From Campylobacter coli 76339 (lineage in GTDB: Bacteria; Campylobacterota; Campylobacteria; Campylobacterales; Campylobacteraceae): a DNA stretch of 64,000 nucleotides. The stretch spans positions 186,001-250,000 of the forward strand of contig HG326877.1 of the NCBI GenBank assembly GCA_000470055.1. Direction: 5' to 3'. The position numbers and the translations under genes were made by a program. Shown in pieces: positions 18,474 through 26,427 of the stretch (position 1 is its first letter; each line of letters begins with the position of its first letter). The notes under the pieces are model-generated. The model did not search any database. It was not told the DNA's origin and saw nothing but the letters and a program-made list of their open reading frames with translations.

Positions 18474-19975
18474 AAAAATTAAAATGCGTAAGCTTTGATG
18501 AGAATTTAGATATCATCGATGTAGAATCTACATTTACAAGAGGCTTACCTAATTTAACTATAGTCGGACTTGCAAATATTGCAATCAAAGAAAGTATCGA
18601 GCGTATCAAAGCCACACTTTTAACTTGCAATTTTTCATTTCCTGCTAAAAAAATTACTATCAATCTTAGTCCTTCAGGAATTCCAAAAAAAGGTTCTCAT
18701 TTTGATTTAGTTATTGCTACGCTTATATTGTTACAAAATGAAGACTTTGATGATTTTTTTGTGGTGGGCGAGCTTGGTCTTGATGGGAGTATTAAAAGCA
18801 CTAATGAGCTTTTTTCCTTGCTTTTGTTTTTATCTACAAAGGTAAAAAGTGCAAAAGTTGTAGTTCCAAAAAGTATAGCCCTAAAAGCTTCTATGATACC
18901 CAATCTAGAAATTTATGGACTTGAACATTTAAATGAAGTGATTGAATTTTTTAAAGAAAAAAATTATGAAAAATTCAAATTCACCCAAAGCCATCCTTTA
19001 TTTGTAAATCCTTTGATTATAGAGGATGAAATTTTTATTAAAAATTATCATTTTGAGCTTGATTTTAAAGATATCAAAGGACAAGAAAAAGCCAAAAGAG
19101 CTTGTTTGATAGCAGCACTAGGTATGCACAATATACTTTTTGAAGGAAGTCCAGGAAGTGGCAAAAGCATGTGTGCAAAACGCCTTGTTGAAATTATGCC
19201 TCCACAAAGTTTAAATGAGGTTTTAATGCAAAATGCTTATATGTCTTTAAATTCTAAAGATTGTGAATTTACGCAAAAAAGAGCCTTAAGACACCCTCAT
19301 CATACCTCTACAAGAGCTAGTATTTTTGGGGGTGGAACCAAAAATGCGAAGATAGGCGAAATTGCCCTAGCTAATGGTGGAGTTTTATTTTTTGATGAAT
19401 TTCCTCATTTTAACAAACAAATTATCGAAAGTCTAAGAGAACCTCTAGAAGATCATAAAATTCACATTTCAAGAGTCAACTCAAAAACGACTTATGAAAC
19501 CAAATTCAGTTTTGTTGCTGCCCAAAATCCTTGTCCTTGTGGAAATTTATTTTCTAAAAATCTATCTTGCATTTGTAGTGAAAACGAGATTAAAAGATAC
19601 AAAAATCACATTTCAGCTCCTATTATGGATAGAATTGAACTTTATGTGGCCATGGATGAGATCAGCAAAGATGACAAATCAAGCACAAATTCAAAAGAAA
19701 TGAGTGAAAGAATTTTAAAAGCTTTTATCTTTGGCAAAAAACGGGGTCAAAAAGAATTCAATGGCAAATTAAGTGATGTAGAATTGCAAAAATTTTGTAT
19801 TTTAGAAAAAGATGCCAAGGATACTTTGGATTTAGCTATTTCGCGTTATAATCTTTCACAAAGAGCTTTAAATAAAATTTTAAAAGTTTCAAGATCTATT
19901 GCAGATTTTGAAGAAAAAGAACTTCTTAATAAAAATCATATTTTAGAAGCTTTAAGTTTTAGGATAAGGAGCTAA
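18470..19975 (+). CDS. ComM-like / YifB-family Mg-chelatase-related AAA+ ATPase
   Basis: A 501-residue AAA+ protein. The N-terminal Lon-like fold shows RGLPNLTIVGLANIAIKES and KITINLSPSGIPKKGSHFDL. The ATPase part has Walker A FEGSPGSGKSMCAKR near residue 222 and FFDEFPHF as Walker B. A CPCGN cysteine cluster follows near residue 347, and a C-terminal helical domain ends the protein. In other naturally competent bacteria ComM is a branch-migration helicase that extends heteroduplex during transformation; Campylobacter is competent, so the same job is plausible here. It overlaps def by 4 nt. Confidence 0.9.
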   Translation: MKKLKCVSFDENLDIIDVESTFTRGLPNLTIVGLANIAIKESIERIKATLLTCNFSFPAKKITINLSPSGIPKKGSHFDLVIATLILLQNEDFDDFFVVGELGLDGSIKSTNELFSLLLFLSTKVKSAKVVVPKSIALKASMIPNLEIYGLEHLNEVIEFFKEKNYEKFKFTQSHPLFVNPLIIEDEIFIKNYHFELDFKDIKGQEKAKRACLIAALGMHNILFEGSPGSGKSMCAKRLVEIMPPQSLNEVLMQNAYMSLNSKDCEFTQKRALRHPHHTSTRASIFGGGTKNAKIGEIALANGGVLFFDEFPHFNKQIIESLREPLEDHKIHISRVNSKTTYETKFSFVAAQNPCPCGNLFSKNLSCICSENEIKRYKNHISAPIMDRIELYVAMDEISKDDKSSTNSKEMSERILKAFIFGKKRGQKEFNGKLSDVELQKFCILEKDAKDTLDLAISRYNLSQRALNKILKVSRSIADFEEKELLNKNHILEALSFRIRS

Positions 19976-19976
19976 A

Positions 19977-20675
19977 TTGGAAAATAAAAGTATGGCTATT
20001 TTTATCGATGCAGAAAATATACCCGCAAAATACGCAAAAAGTATTTTTGATATCGCTTCGGATTATGGTGAAATAATTATCAAGCGTATTTATGGAGATT
20101 GGACTCAAAAAAACATTCAAACTTGGAAAGAGCAAATTGCCGAGTATTCTTTAATCGCTATGCAGCAGTTTAATTTCGCAGCTAATAAAAATTCAAGCGA
20201 TATGTATCTAATCACTGAAATCATGAGTATATTTTATGAGAAAAATATTGATATTTTTGTCATTGTTTCTAGCGATAGTGATTATACTTCCCTTGTCCAA
20301 AAACTAAGAGAAAATAAAAAACAAGTTATAGGAATGGGTCTTGAAAAATCTATAAAATCGTATGTGAATGCTTTTAGTGAGTTTTTCTATCTTGATCAAG
20401 ATGAAAATAAAAAAGAAGATATTTTAAGCAAAGATTATCTTAAAACTTTGATAAACATAACAGAGCAACTCATCGATGAAAAAGGACGCGCCGAATACGC
20501 GCAAATTCGCACCAATATGAACCGCAAATATTCTGATTTTAATCCGCAAAATTATGGTTTTAAAAATTTTCGTGCTTTAATTCAAAAATTTTTACCTAAA
20601 ATGAAAAAATTTGAAGAAGTAAGAGAGAAAAATATTTATTTTTTGGTGAAAAAAGATTATGAAAACTATTACTGA
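19977..20675 (+). CDS. NYN-domain protein (LabA/DUF88 type, PIN-like nuclease fold)
   Basis: A 232-residue protein whose first half is a NYN domain: MAIFIDAENIPAKYAKSIFD near the start, then NSSDMYLITEIM and FVIVSSDSDYTSLVQKLREN, giving the conserved acidic residues of a PIN-like metal-dependent RNase site. The C-terminal part (about residues 140-232) looks like the small OST-HTH/LOTUS-type winged domain often fused to LabA proteins. The start is TTG at 19977 with AAGGAG upstream. It overlaps nnr by 17 nt. RNA target unknown; nuclease activity is inferred. Confidence 0.8.
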   Translation: MENKSMAIFIDAENIPAKYAKSIFDIASDYGEIIIKRIYGDWTQKNIQTWKEQIAEYSLIAMQQFNFAANKNSSDMYLITEIMSIFYEKNIDIFVIVSSDSDYTSLVQKLRENKKQVIGMGLEKSIKSYVNAFSEFFYLDQDENKKEDILSKDYLKTLINITEQLIDEKGRAEYAQIRTNMNRKYSDFNPQNYGFKNFRALIQKFLPKMKKFEEVREKNIYFLVKKDYENYY

Positions 20676-22029
20676 TGATATTAAAATTTTAGAACAAAAT
20701 ACTATAGATAAGGGTTTAGACGAGCTTATTTTAATGGAAAATGCAGGGTTAAATTTAGCCAAGCTTATCAAAAAAGAAGCAAAAAAAATTCGCAAACAAT
20801 GCAAGATAAAAAAAGTAAAAATACTTTTTTTATTGGGCGGAGGCAATAACGCTGCTGATGGCCTAGTAGCCTTAAGAAATTTAAAACATGCAAAAGCTTA
20901 TAAATTGGGTTTTAAAGAAAATGAAATTTTTAAAAAACAAGAGCAAATTTTAAAAAATTTTGGTTTTAAATTTGCAAAAAAAGAGCCTAAATTTAAAAAA
21001 TTTCATATTATTATTGATTGTATCTTAGGCACGGGGGCAAACCGCGAAGTAGATAAAAAAACAAAAGAAATTTTAGAAAAGGTAAATCAAAGCAAAGCTT
21101 TAAAAATAGCTTGTGACATACCTACAAATTTGGGTTTTACTCTTTGCTTTAAAGCTGATATTACGCAGTGTATGGGAGCTTTAAAAGAAATTTTGCTTGA
21201 GGATTTTGCTAAAGAATTTGTAGGCAAAATCAAACTCGCAAATCTAGGCGTAAATGCTAAAAAATTTAGCTCTGATTCCAAAGCTTTTTTACTTGAAGAA
21301 AAAGATTTAAAAACCATAGAAAGAAATACAAGTTCCAATAAAGGAAATTTCGGCCATATCTATATAGTAGCTAGTTCAAGTGCAGGAACTCTAGCAGGAC
21401 TTGGGGCTTTAAATTTTGGTAGCGGGCTTGTATCCTTAGTCGTAAAAAAAAGTTTCTCACCTCTTTTAATGTTAAAAGAAAAGATTGAAGATAATGCAAG
21501 TGCCATTGCTTTAGGTATGGGGCTTGAAAATTTAGATATTTTAAAAGATGAGATTTTACAAAATATTCCTTTAGTTTTGGATGCAAATTGCTTTTTAAGT
21601 GAAGCTGTGCTTTGGTATCTAAGTAGAAAAGATGTAGTCATCACTCCGCATCCAAAAGAATTTATAAGACTTTATAAAATGTGTTTTGATGAGGATTTAA
21701 GTATAGAAGATTTACAAAGAAATCGCTTTTTTTATGCTAAAAAATTTGCACAAAATTATGATTGTGTTCTTGTTTTAAAAGGTGCAAATCCTATCATTAT
21801 ACAAAAAGAAAAAATCTTTGTTGTAAATCTTGGAAATGAAGCTTTAGCAAAAGGCGGAAGTGGCGATGTTTTAAGTGGTATGATAGCTACGCTTTTAGGG
21901 GTGAAATTCAGTGCTTTGGATGCAGCTAAAAATGCTTGTTTAGCACACGCTCTTATGGCTAAAAAATATAAATTTAATAAAAACAGCTTTGATGCGATAA
22001 AACTTATAAAAGGATTAAAATGCTTGTAA
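20659..22029 (+). CDS. nnr: Bifunctional NAD(P)H-hydrate epimerase / dehydratase
   Basis: Repairs damaged NADH and NADPH hydrates. The N-terminal epimerase (about residues 1-205) has LILMENAGLNLA and LFLLGGGNNAADGLVALR. The C-terminal ADP-dependent dehydratase, a ribokinase-like fold, has KGNFGHIYIVASSSAG, DANCF, TPHPKEF and AKGGSGDVLSGMIATLLG, the last being the catalytic loop. At 456 residues it is a full-length fusion. Its first codons lie inside the NYN gene and its end overlaps purN by 10 nt, so it is part of the long operon starting at tig. Confidence 0.93.
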   Translation: MKTITDDIKILEQNTIDKGLDELILMENAGLNLAKLIKKEAKKIRKQCKIKKVKILFLLGGGNNAADGLVALRNLKHAKAYKLGFKENEIFKKQEQILKNFGFKFAKKEPKFKKFHIIIDCILGTGANREVDKKTKEILEKVNQSKALKIACDIPTNLGFTLCFKADITQCMGALKEILLEDFAKEFVGKIKLANLGVNAKKFSSDSKAFLLEEKDLKTIERNTSSNKGNFGHIYIVASSSAGTLAGLGALNFGSGLVSLVVKKSFSPLLMLKEKIEDNASAIALGMGLENLDILKDEILQNIPLVLDANCFLSEAVLWYLSRKDVVITPHPKEFIRLYKMCFDEDLSIEDLQRNRFFYAKKFAQNYDCVLVLKGANPIIIQKEKIFVVNLGNEALAKGGSGDVLSGMIATLLGVKFSALDAAKNACLAHALMAKKYKFNKNSFDAIKLIKGLKCL

Positions 22030-22595
22030 AATTAGCGGTACTTTTTAGTGGAAATGGAAGTAATTTACAAAATATCTTAGAAAAACTTCATAAAAAAACT
22101 ATAGGTGAAAACACCTATGAAGTTGTGCTTTGTCTTTGCAATAAAAAAGATGCTTACGGGATACAAAGAGCAAAAAACTTTGGTCTTGAAAGTGTGATCA
22201 TTGAACATAAAGATTATAAAAGCAGAGAAGAATTTGATGAAATTTTGGTAAAAAAAATCAAAGAAAGCGGAGCAGAGCTTACTATCTTGGCTGGATTTAT
22301 GCGAATTTTAAGTCCTGTTTTTACAAAAAATATCAAAGCAATCAATCTTCATCCATCTTTACTGCCCCTTTTTAAAGGAGCTCATGCTATCAAAGAAAGC
22401 TATGAAAGCGATATGAAAGTAGCTGGAGTGAGCGTGCATTGGGTAAATGAAGAATTAGATGGAGGGAAAATCATCGCTCAAAAGGCTTTTGAAAAACAAA
22501 ATTTAACTTTTGAAGAATTTGAAGCAAAAATTCACGCCCTAGAGCATGAAATTTTACCTTTGAGTGTGATAGAAATTTTCCAAAACCGTTATTAA
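22020..22595 (+). CDS. purN: Phosphoribosylglycinamide formyltransferase
   Basis: Third step of purine synthesis, transferring a formyl group from 10-formyl-THF to GAR. Seen are LFSGNGSNLQNIL near residue 8 for phosphate binding, AGFMRILSP near residue 90, and the catalytic INLHPSLLPLFKGAHA near residues 108-123 with the conserved Asn and His; VHWVNEELDGGKII follows with the conserved Asp. The 191-residue length is typical. It ends the tig-purN operon. The following 150 bp hold an AT-rich promoter region for terC. Confidence 0.96.
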   Translation: MLVKLAVLFSGNGSNLQNILEKLHKKTIGENTYEVVLCLCNKKDAYGIQRAKNFGLESVIIEHKDYKSREEFDEILVKKIKESGAELTILAGFMRILSPVFTKNIKAINLHPSLLPLFKGAHAIKESYESDMKVAGVSVHWVNEELDGGKIIAQKAFEKQNLTFEEFEAKIHALEHEILPLSVIEIFQNRY

Positions 22596-22745
22596 ACCAA
22601 GATATTTTATCGCTCAATTTAAAAACCAAATTTACCTAGCTTGCCTAGCTTAAATTTTTAGATACTATAGTAAATTTTTTATATATGCTATTTGCTTTGA
22701 AGTTATAAAATTACGCTTTAAAAATTTCAAATTTTAAGGAAGGTT

Positions 22746-23486
22746 ATGTTCGAGTGGATTTTTAGTGCTGAAATGTGGATTGCTCTAGCGACTTTGATCG
22801 GATTGGAGATTGTTTTAGGGATAGATAATATCATTTTTATCGCTATTTTAGTAGGAAGACTCCCTAAAGAACAAAGACAAAGAGCAAGAATTTTTGGTTT
22901 AAGTTTGGCAATGATTACGCGTTTGTTGTTACTCCTTTCTCTATTTTGGATTATGAAACTTACAACCCCGCTTTTTAGCGTATTTTCACAAGAAATTTCA
23001 GGAAGAGATATTATTTTAATCTTAGGTGGATTATTTTTGATAGCAAAATCCACACTAGAAATTCATCATGATATCGATAATGCCGGAGAAAAAAGCGATG
23101 AAGATGTTTTAAAAGAGGGAGCTAAAAGAGGATTTTTTAGCATATTGATACAAATTGCTGTTTTGGACATCGTTTTCTCTCTTGATTCAGTTATTACTGC
23201 TGTGGGTATGGTTAATAATATAGAAATTATGATGATTGCAGTGGTTGTGGCTGTTTTTGTAATGATGCTTGCAAGTAAAAGTATCTCGAATTTCGTTGAT
23301 GATAATCCAACAATCAAAATTTTAGCTCTAGCATTTTTGATTTTAGTTGGTGTAACTTTAGTTGCCGAAGGTTTGGATTTTCATATTTCAAAAGCTTATG
23401 TATATTTTGCTATGGCATTTTCTTTGGGTGTAGAATCCATCAATATCTACATCAAAAAGAAGCGCTTAGCTCAAGAAAAATCTTAG
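22746..23486 (+). CDS. TerC-family integral membrane protein
   Basis: A 246-residue inner-membrane protein with about seven membrane segments. TerC motifs are visible: LEIVLGIDNIIFIAIL near residue 18 and LDIVFSLDSVITAVGM near residue 139, two internally related helices carrying acidic residues, plus FVDDNPTIKILALAFL. Family members are linked to tellurite resistance and, in better studied cases, to metal (notably manganese) export. The ATG follows AAGGAAGGTT. Transport substrate not determined here. Confidence 0.88.
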   Translation: MFEWIFSAEMWIALATLIGLEIVLGIDNIIFIAILVGRLPKEQRQRARIFGLSLAMITRLLLLLSLFWIMKLTTPLFSVFSQEISGRDIILILGGLFLIAKSTLEIHHDIDNAGEKSDEDVLKEGAKRGFFSILIQIAVLDIVFSLDSVITAVGMVNNIEIMMIAVVVAVFVMMLASKSISNFVDDNPTIKILALAFLILVGVTLVAEGLDFHISKAYVYFAMAFSLGVESINIYIKKKRLAQEKS

Positions 23487-23535
23487 AAAATGATGATAAA
23501 ATATACAATGATATAAAAATTTAAAAAGGAAAAAA

Positions 23536-23746
23536 ATAGCCTAAAGATGCAAATGGAACAGAATTAAATGCTGGAGATAGCGTAAGCGTGATAAAAGATT
23601 TAAAAGTTAAAGGTGCTAGCACTACTTTAAAACGCGGAACAACGATAAAAAATATCAAACTTACTTCTAAAGAAGGTGAAATTGAAGCCAAAGTAGATAA
23701 ATTTGGCGTTATTGTACTAAAGACTGAATTTTTAAAGAAAATTTAG
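23536..23746 (+). pseudogene. PhnA-domain small protein gene with a disrupted start codon (ATAG for ATG)
   Basis: An open frame of 68 codons beginning CCTAAAGATGCAAAT and ending at TAG 23744-23746 encodes PKDANGTELNAGDSVSVIKD and then KGASTTLKRGTTIKNIKL, the C-terminal PhnA (alkylphosphonate-utilisation-associated) domain; despite the name no phosphonate role is likely. AAAAAGGA lies at 23524-23530. Where ATG is expected the sequence reads ATAG (23536-23539); deleting the A restores ATG CCT and a 69-residue protein. As written the start is lost and no good alternative start lies nearby. It may be a real loss or a base-calling error. Confidence 0.72.
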
Positions 23747-23754
23747 GTAAAAAC

Positions 23755-24939
23755 TTGCGTATTTTACTTATTTTAAGGGGGAATTACTACGCGGGGCAAG
23801 AAGAATTTATCAAAGAAAATCATTTAAAAGATTATACTCTTGATTTAAATTCTTTGCGTCTGCTTTCAGGGAGTGTGAGTAAAATCGCAAGCAAATATAA
23901 AAACTTAAACCTAAAAAATGATGAAGAATTATATAAAATTCTACTTCAGCTTTTAGAAATGCGTATGCAAAAAGGTGAATTTTGCATTGTTAATGCTTAC
24001 AATGAAACTCTTAAAATTTATAAAGAGCTTGCCAAGCAATATCGCTATAGTATTTATGTTATAGATTTTAAAAGCTCTTTAGAAGAAAGTCTTGAAAAAA
24101 ACGAGCAAAAAGCTAAAGAACTAGGCTATATAGTTTCACAAACACACTTGGAACAAACCCATCATTTGCTTAAAAGAACTCCTAAAAAATATACGATTTT
24201 AAATCCTGATGAATGGGAAAAATGCCTTTATCAGATGCCTGATTTTAGTAAATACAAAAAAATTCACCACATAGGCGATATTCAAGGCTGTTTTAGTGTC
24301 TTAAAAGAATATCTACAAGAGATCAAAGATGATGAGTGTTATATTTTTTTGGGAGATTATATCGATAGGGGCATAGAAAATGGCAAGGTCTTAAAATTCT
24401 TGCTTAAAATTTGCGAGAGAGAAAATATATATTTACTTGAGGGAAATCACGAAAGACATTTGATAAAATGGGCTAATGGAGAACTATCAAGCTCTAAAGA
24501 ATTTAATGAAAACACACTCAAAGATTTTAGAAAAGAAAAACTCACACCTAGAGATGCTAGAATTTTTTATCCCTACCTAAAAGAATGTTTGTATTATAAA
24601 TTTTATGAAAAACAAATTTTTTGCTCACATGGTGGGGTGAATTCCTTGCCTTCAAAAGCTCATCAAATAAGCTTTATACCGAGTTATGATTTTGTTTATG
24701 GCGTGGGAGGCTATGAAGACAGTCAAAAAGTAGCAAGTCAGTTTTGTGAATTTACAAAAGACAATGTCTATCAAATCTTTGGGCATAGAAACCGTACAAA
24801 ATTGCCCGTACAAATAGAAAAAAGAGTGTTTTTATGTGAAGGCAAGGTGGATGATGGGGGACATTTGCGTATAGTAACTTTAGATAAAAAAGGTTTTGAG
24901 TGTATAGAACTTAAAAATAAAGTTTATAGAAAGAAATAA
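23755..24939 (+). CDS. PPP-family metallophosphatase fused to a degenerate polynucleotide-kinase-like domain
   Basis: 394 residues in two parts. Residues 1-150 resemble the P-loop kinase half of bacterial Pnkp-type proteins: LRGNYYAGQEEFI sits where RGxxGSGKST is expected, followed by DLNSLRLLSG and a helix-rich region with KGEFCIVNAYNETLKIYKEL. The Walker lysine is replaced by Gln, so ATP use is doubtful. Residues 170-394 are a PPP phosphatase with GDIQGCF, GDYIDRG, GNHERH and a late IFGHRN, all metal-binding motifs intact. The start is TTG at 23755 with a weak ribosome binding site. Substrate could be phosphoprotein, RNA end or nucleotide. Confidence 0.78.
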   Translation: MRILLILRGNYYAGQEEFIKENHLKDYTLDLNSLRLLSGSVSKIASKYKNLNLKNDEELYKILLQLLEMRMQKGEFCIVNAYNETLKIYKELAKQYRYSIYVIDFKSSLEESLEKNEQKAKELGYIVSQTHLEQTHHLLKRTPKKYTILNPDEWEKCLYQMPDFSKYKKIHHIGDIQGCFSVLKEYLQEIKDDECYIFLGDYIDRGIENGKVLKFLLKICERENIYLLEGNHERHLIKWANGELSSSKEFNENTLKDFRKEKLTPRDARIFYPYLKECLYYKFYEKQIFCSHGGVNSLPSKAHQISFIPSYDFVYGVGGYEDSQKVASQFCEFTKDNVYQIFGHRNRTKLPVQIEKRVFLCEGKVDDGGHLRIVTLDKKGFECIELKNKVYRKK

Positions 24940-24956
24940 GCCAAGAAAGGCTTATT
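24935..24956. terminator. Bidirectional hairpin shared by two convergent genes
   Basis: AATAAGCC at 24935-24942 pairs with GGCTTATT at 24949-24956 around AAGAAA. Both convergent stop codons (24937-24939 plus, 24952-24954 minus) lie within the stem arms. Its symmetry suits termination in both directions, though T-runs are short. Confidence 0.6.
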
Positions 24957-26355
24957 CTTCTTCATCTTTGTTGGTTTTTTTAACCACTTTAACGCGCTCT
25001 ATAGAATTACCATCCATTTTTTTAACTTCATAGTAGCAAAGCTCATCTTCGATGCGATCACCCACTACAGGCAAGCGTCCTAAAAGATTAAACACATAAC
25101 CACCTATCGTTACTTGCTCTAAATCCTCATCATAGCTTATCAAAAGCATTTCTTCAACGGTTTCTATATCGCAACGACCTTGGAATTCATAGATATTTTC
25201 AGCAAGTTTTTTGTAGCTATCTTCTTCATTTTCACTTTTAATCTCACCGATAATTTCTTCCATAATATCTTCCATGGTTAAAATTCCAGCTGTTCCGCCG
25301 TATTCATCAATCACAAGTGCAGTGTGAGAACGCTCTTTATTCATCATCACAAGAACTTTTGAAATACTGATATTTTCAGGAACTAGGATCAAAGGTTTGA
25401 CAAAAGCATCTAAATTTTCACTCTTATCACTGAGTTCATTTTGAACTATATCGCGTATATGTATCATACCCAAAATAGTATCTTTAGAGCCATCTATATA
25501 TGGAAAACGCGTATGTTTATACTCGCAGATGGTTTGCATATTTTCGGCGTAAGTTTTTTGCTTATTTAAACAAATCATATCTTTGCGAGGTGTCATAACT
25601 TCTTTTGCAACAGTGTCGGAAAAATCCACCGCATTACGGATAATTTCGGTTTCAAATTCATCCAAAACTCCGCCTTTTTGGCTTTCGCTTGCTATGATTT
25701 TAATCTCCTCTTCGCTATGAGTTAACTCGCTCTCTTTAGCAGGTTTGATACCAAAAAGTTTTAGAGTCATAGCCGCAAGAAAATCAAAAATTTTAATACA
25801 AGGCAAGAAAAGTATCCAAAACCAATGAAGAGGTCTTGCTATCCAAAGTACAGCTTTATCCGCAATAGCAATTGCAATGCTTTTTGGAACAAGCTCACCC
25901 AAAACCACATGTAAAAGAGTAATGATACTAAAAGCAATAATAAAGGCTATAGTATGAATGACAACTCCATTAAATCCAAGATTTGCAAGAGGAATTTCCA
26001 ACATTTCTGCTATAGCAGGCTCGCCTATCCAACCAAGGGCTAGAGAACTTAAAGTGATTCCTAGCTGACACGCACTAAGATAGGTATCAAGTCTTGAAGT
26101 AACTTCTAATGCTTTTTTAGCACCTACTTTTTTTTCTTTAACCATTTCTTCGAGTTTTGAACGACGCACTTTAACAATACTAAATTCAGACAAGACGAAA
26201 AAGCCATTTAAGAGCACTAAAGCTAGCGCAACGACAACCATAAGTATAGAATATCCTGCATCAAAAGATGCTGTAGGTAAAGTTTGGTTTAAATCTAAAA
26301 CCTGACTGGGGTCCAATAAAAGCTCCTTATAAATAAAATGTTTAATTATACACAA
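24952..26355 (-). CDS. CorC/TlyC (HlyC) family transporter-associated membrane protein
   Basis: A 467-residue protein with a DUF21 membrane domain (about residues 28-215, four segments, LSEFSIVKVRRSKLEEM), two CBS domains (about 235-355, with VMTPRKDMICL and VIDEYGGTAGILTMEDIMEEIIGEI) and a C-terminal CorC/HlyC transporter-associated domain. Family members affect magnesium and cobalt efflux or tolerance; older annotations call them haemolysins, which is probably misleading. The start codon is TTG or ATG in an A-rich context upstream of MCIIKHFIY. A 72-bp divergent gap with a strong inverted repeat separates it from the MFS gene. Confidence 0.85.
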   Translation of the reverse strand: MCIIKHFIYKELLLDPSQVLDLNQTLPTASFDAGYSILMVVVALALVLLNGFFVLSEFSIVKVRRSKLEEMVKEKKVGAKKALEVTSRLDTYLSACQLGITLSSLALGWIGEPAIAEMLEIPLANLGFNGVVIHTIAFIIAFSIITLLHVVLGELVPKSIAIAIADKAVLWIARPLHWFWILFLPCIKIFDFLAAMTLKLFGIKPAKESELTHSEEEIKIIASESQKGGVLDEFETEIIRNAVDFSDTVAKEVMTPRKDMICLNKQKTYAENMQTICEYKHTRFPYIDGSKDTILGMIHIRDIVQNELSDKSENLDAFVKPLILVPENISISKVLVMMNKERSHTALVIDEYGGTAGILTMEDIMEEIIGEIKSENEEDSYKKLAENIYEFQGRCDIETVEEMLLISYDEDLEQVTIGGYVFNLLGRLPVVGDRIEDELCYYEVKKMDGNSIERVKVVKKTNKDEEE

Positions 26356-26365
26356 TTAAAAGTAA

Positions 26366-26400
26366 AATTTTAGCTTAAAAATGTTTTTTAAGCTAAAATT
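26366..26400. repeat. Perfect 16-bp inverted repeat in the corC/MFS divergent promoter region
   Basis: AATTTTAGCTTAAAAA at 26366-26381 is the exact reverse complement of TTTTTAAGCTAAAATT at 26385-26400, separated by TGT. It lies 27 bp before the MFS start codon and 10 bp upstream of the corC-like gene. A regulator operator, or a terminator left from a rearrangement, are both possible. Confidence 0.8.
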
Positions 26401-26427
26401 AATTTGCGTTGGAGTTTAATTTAAGGC

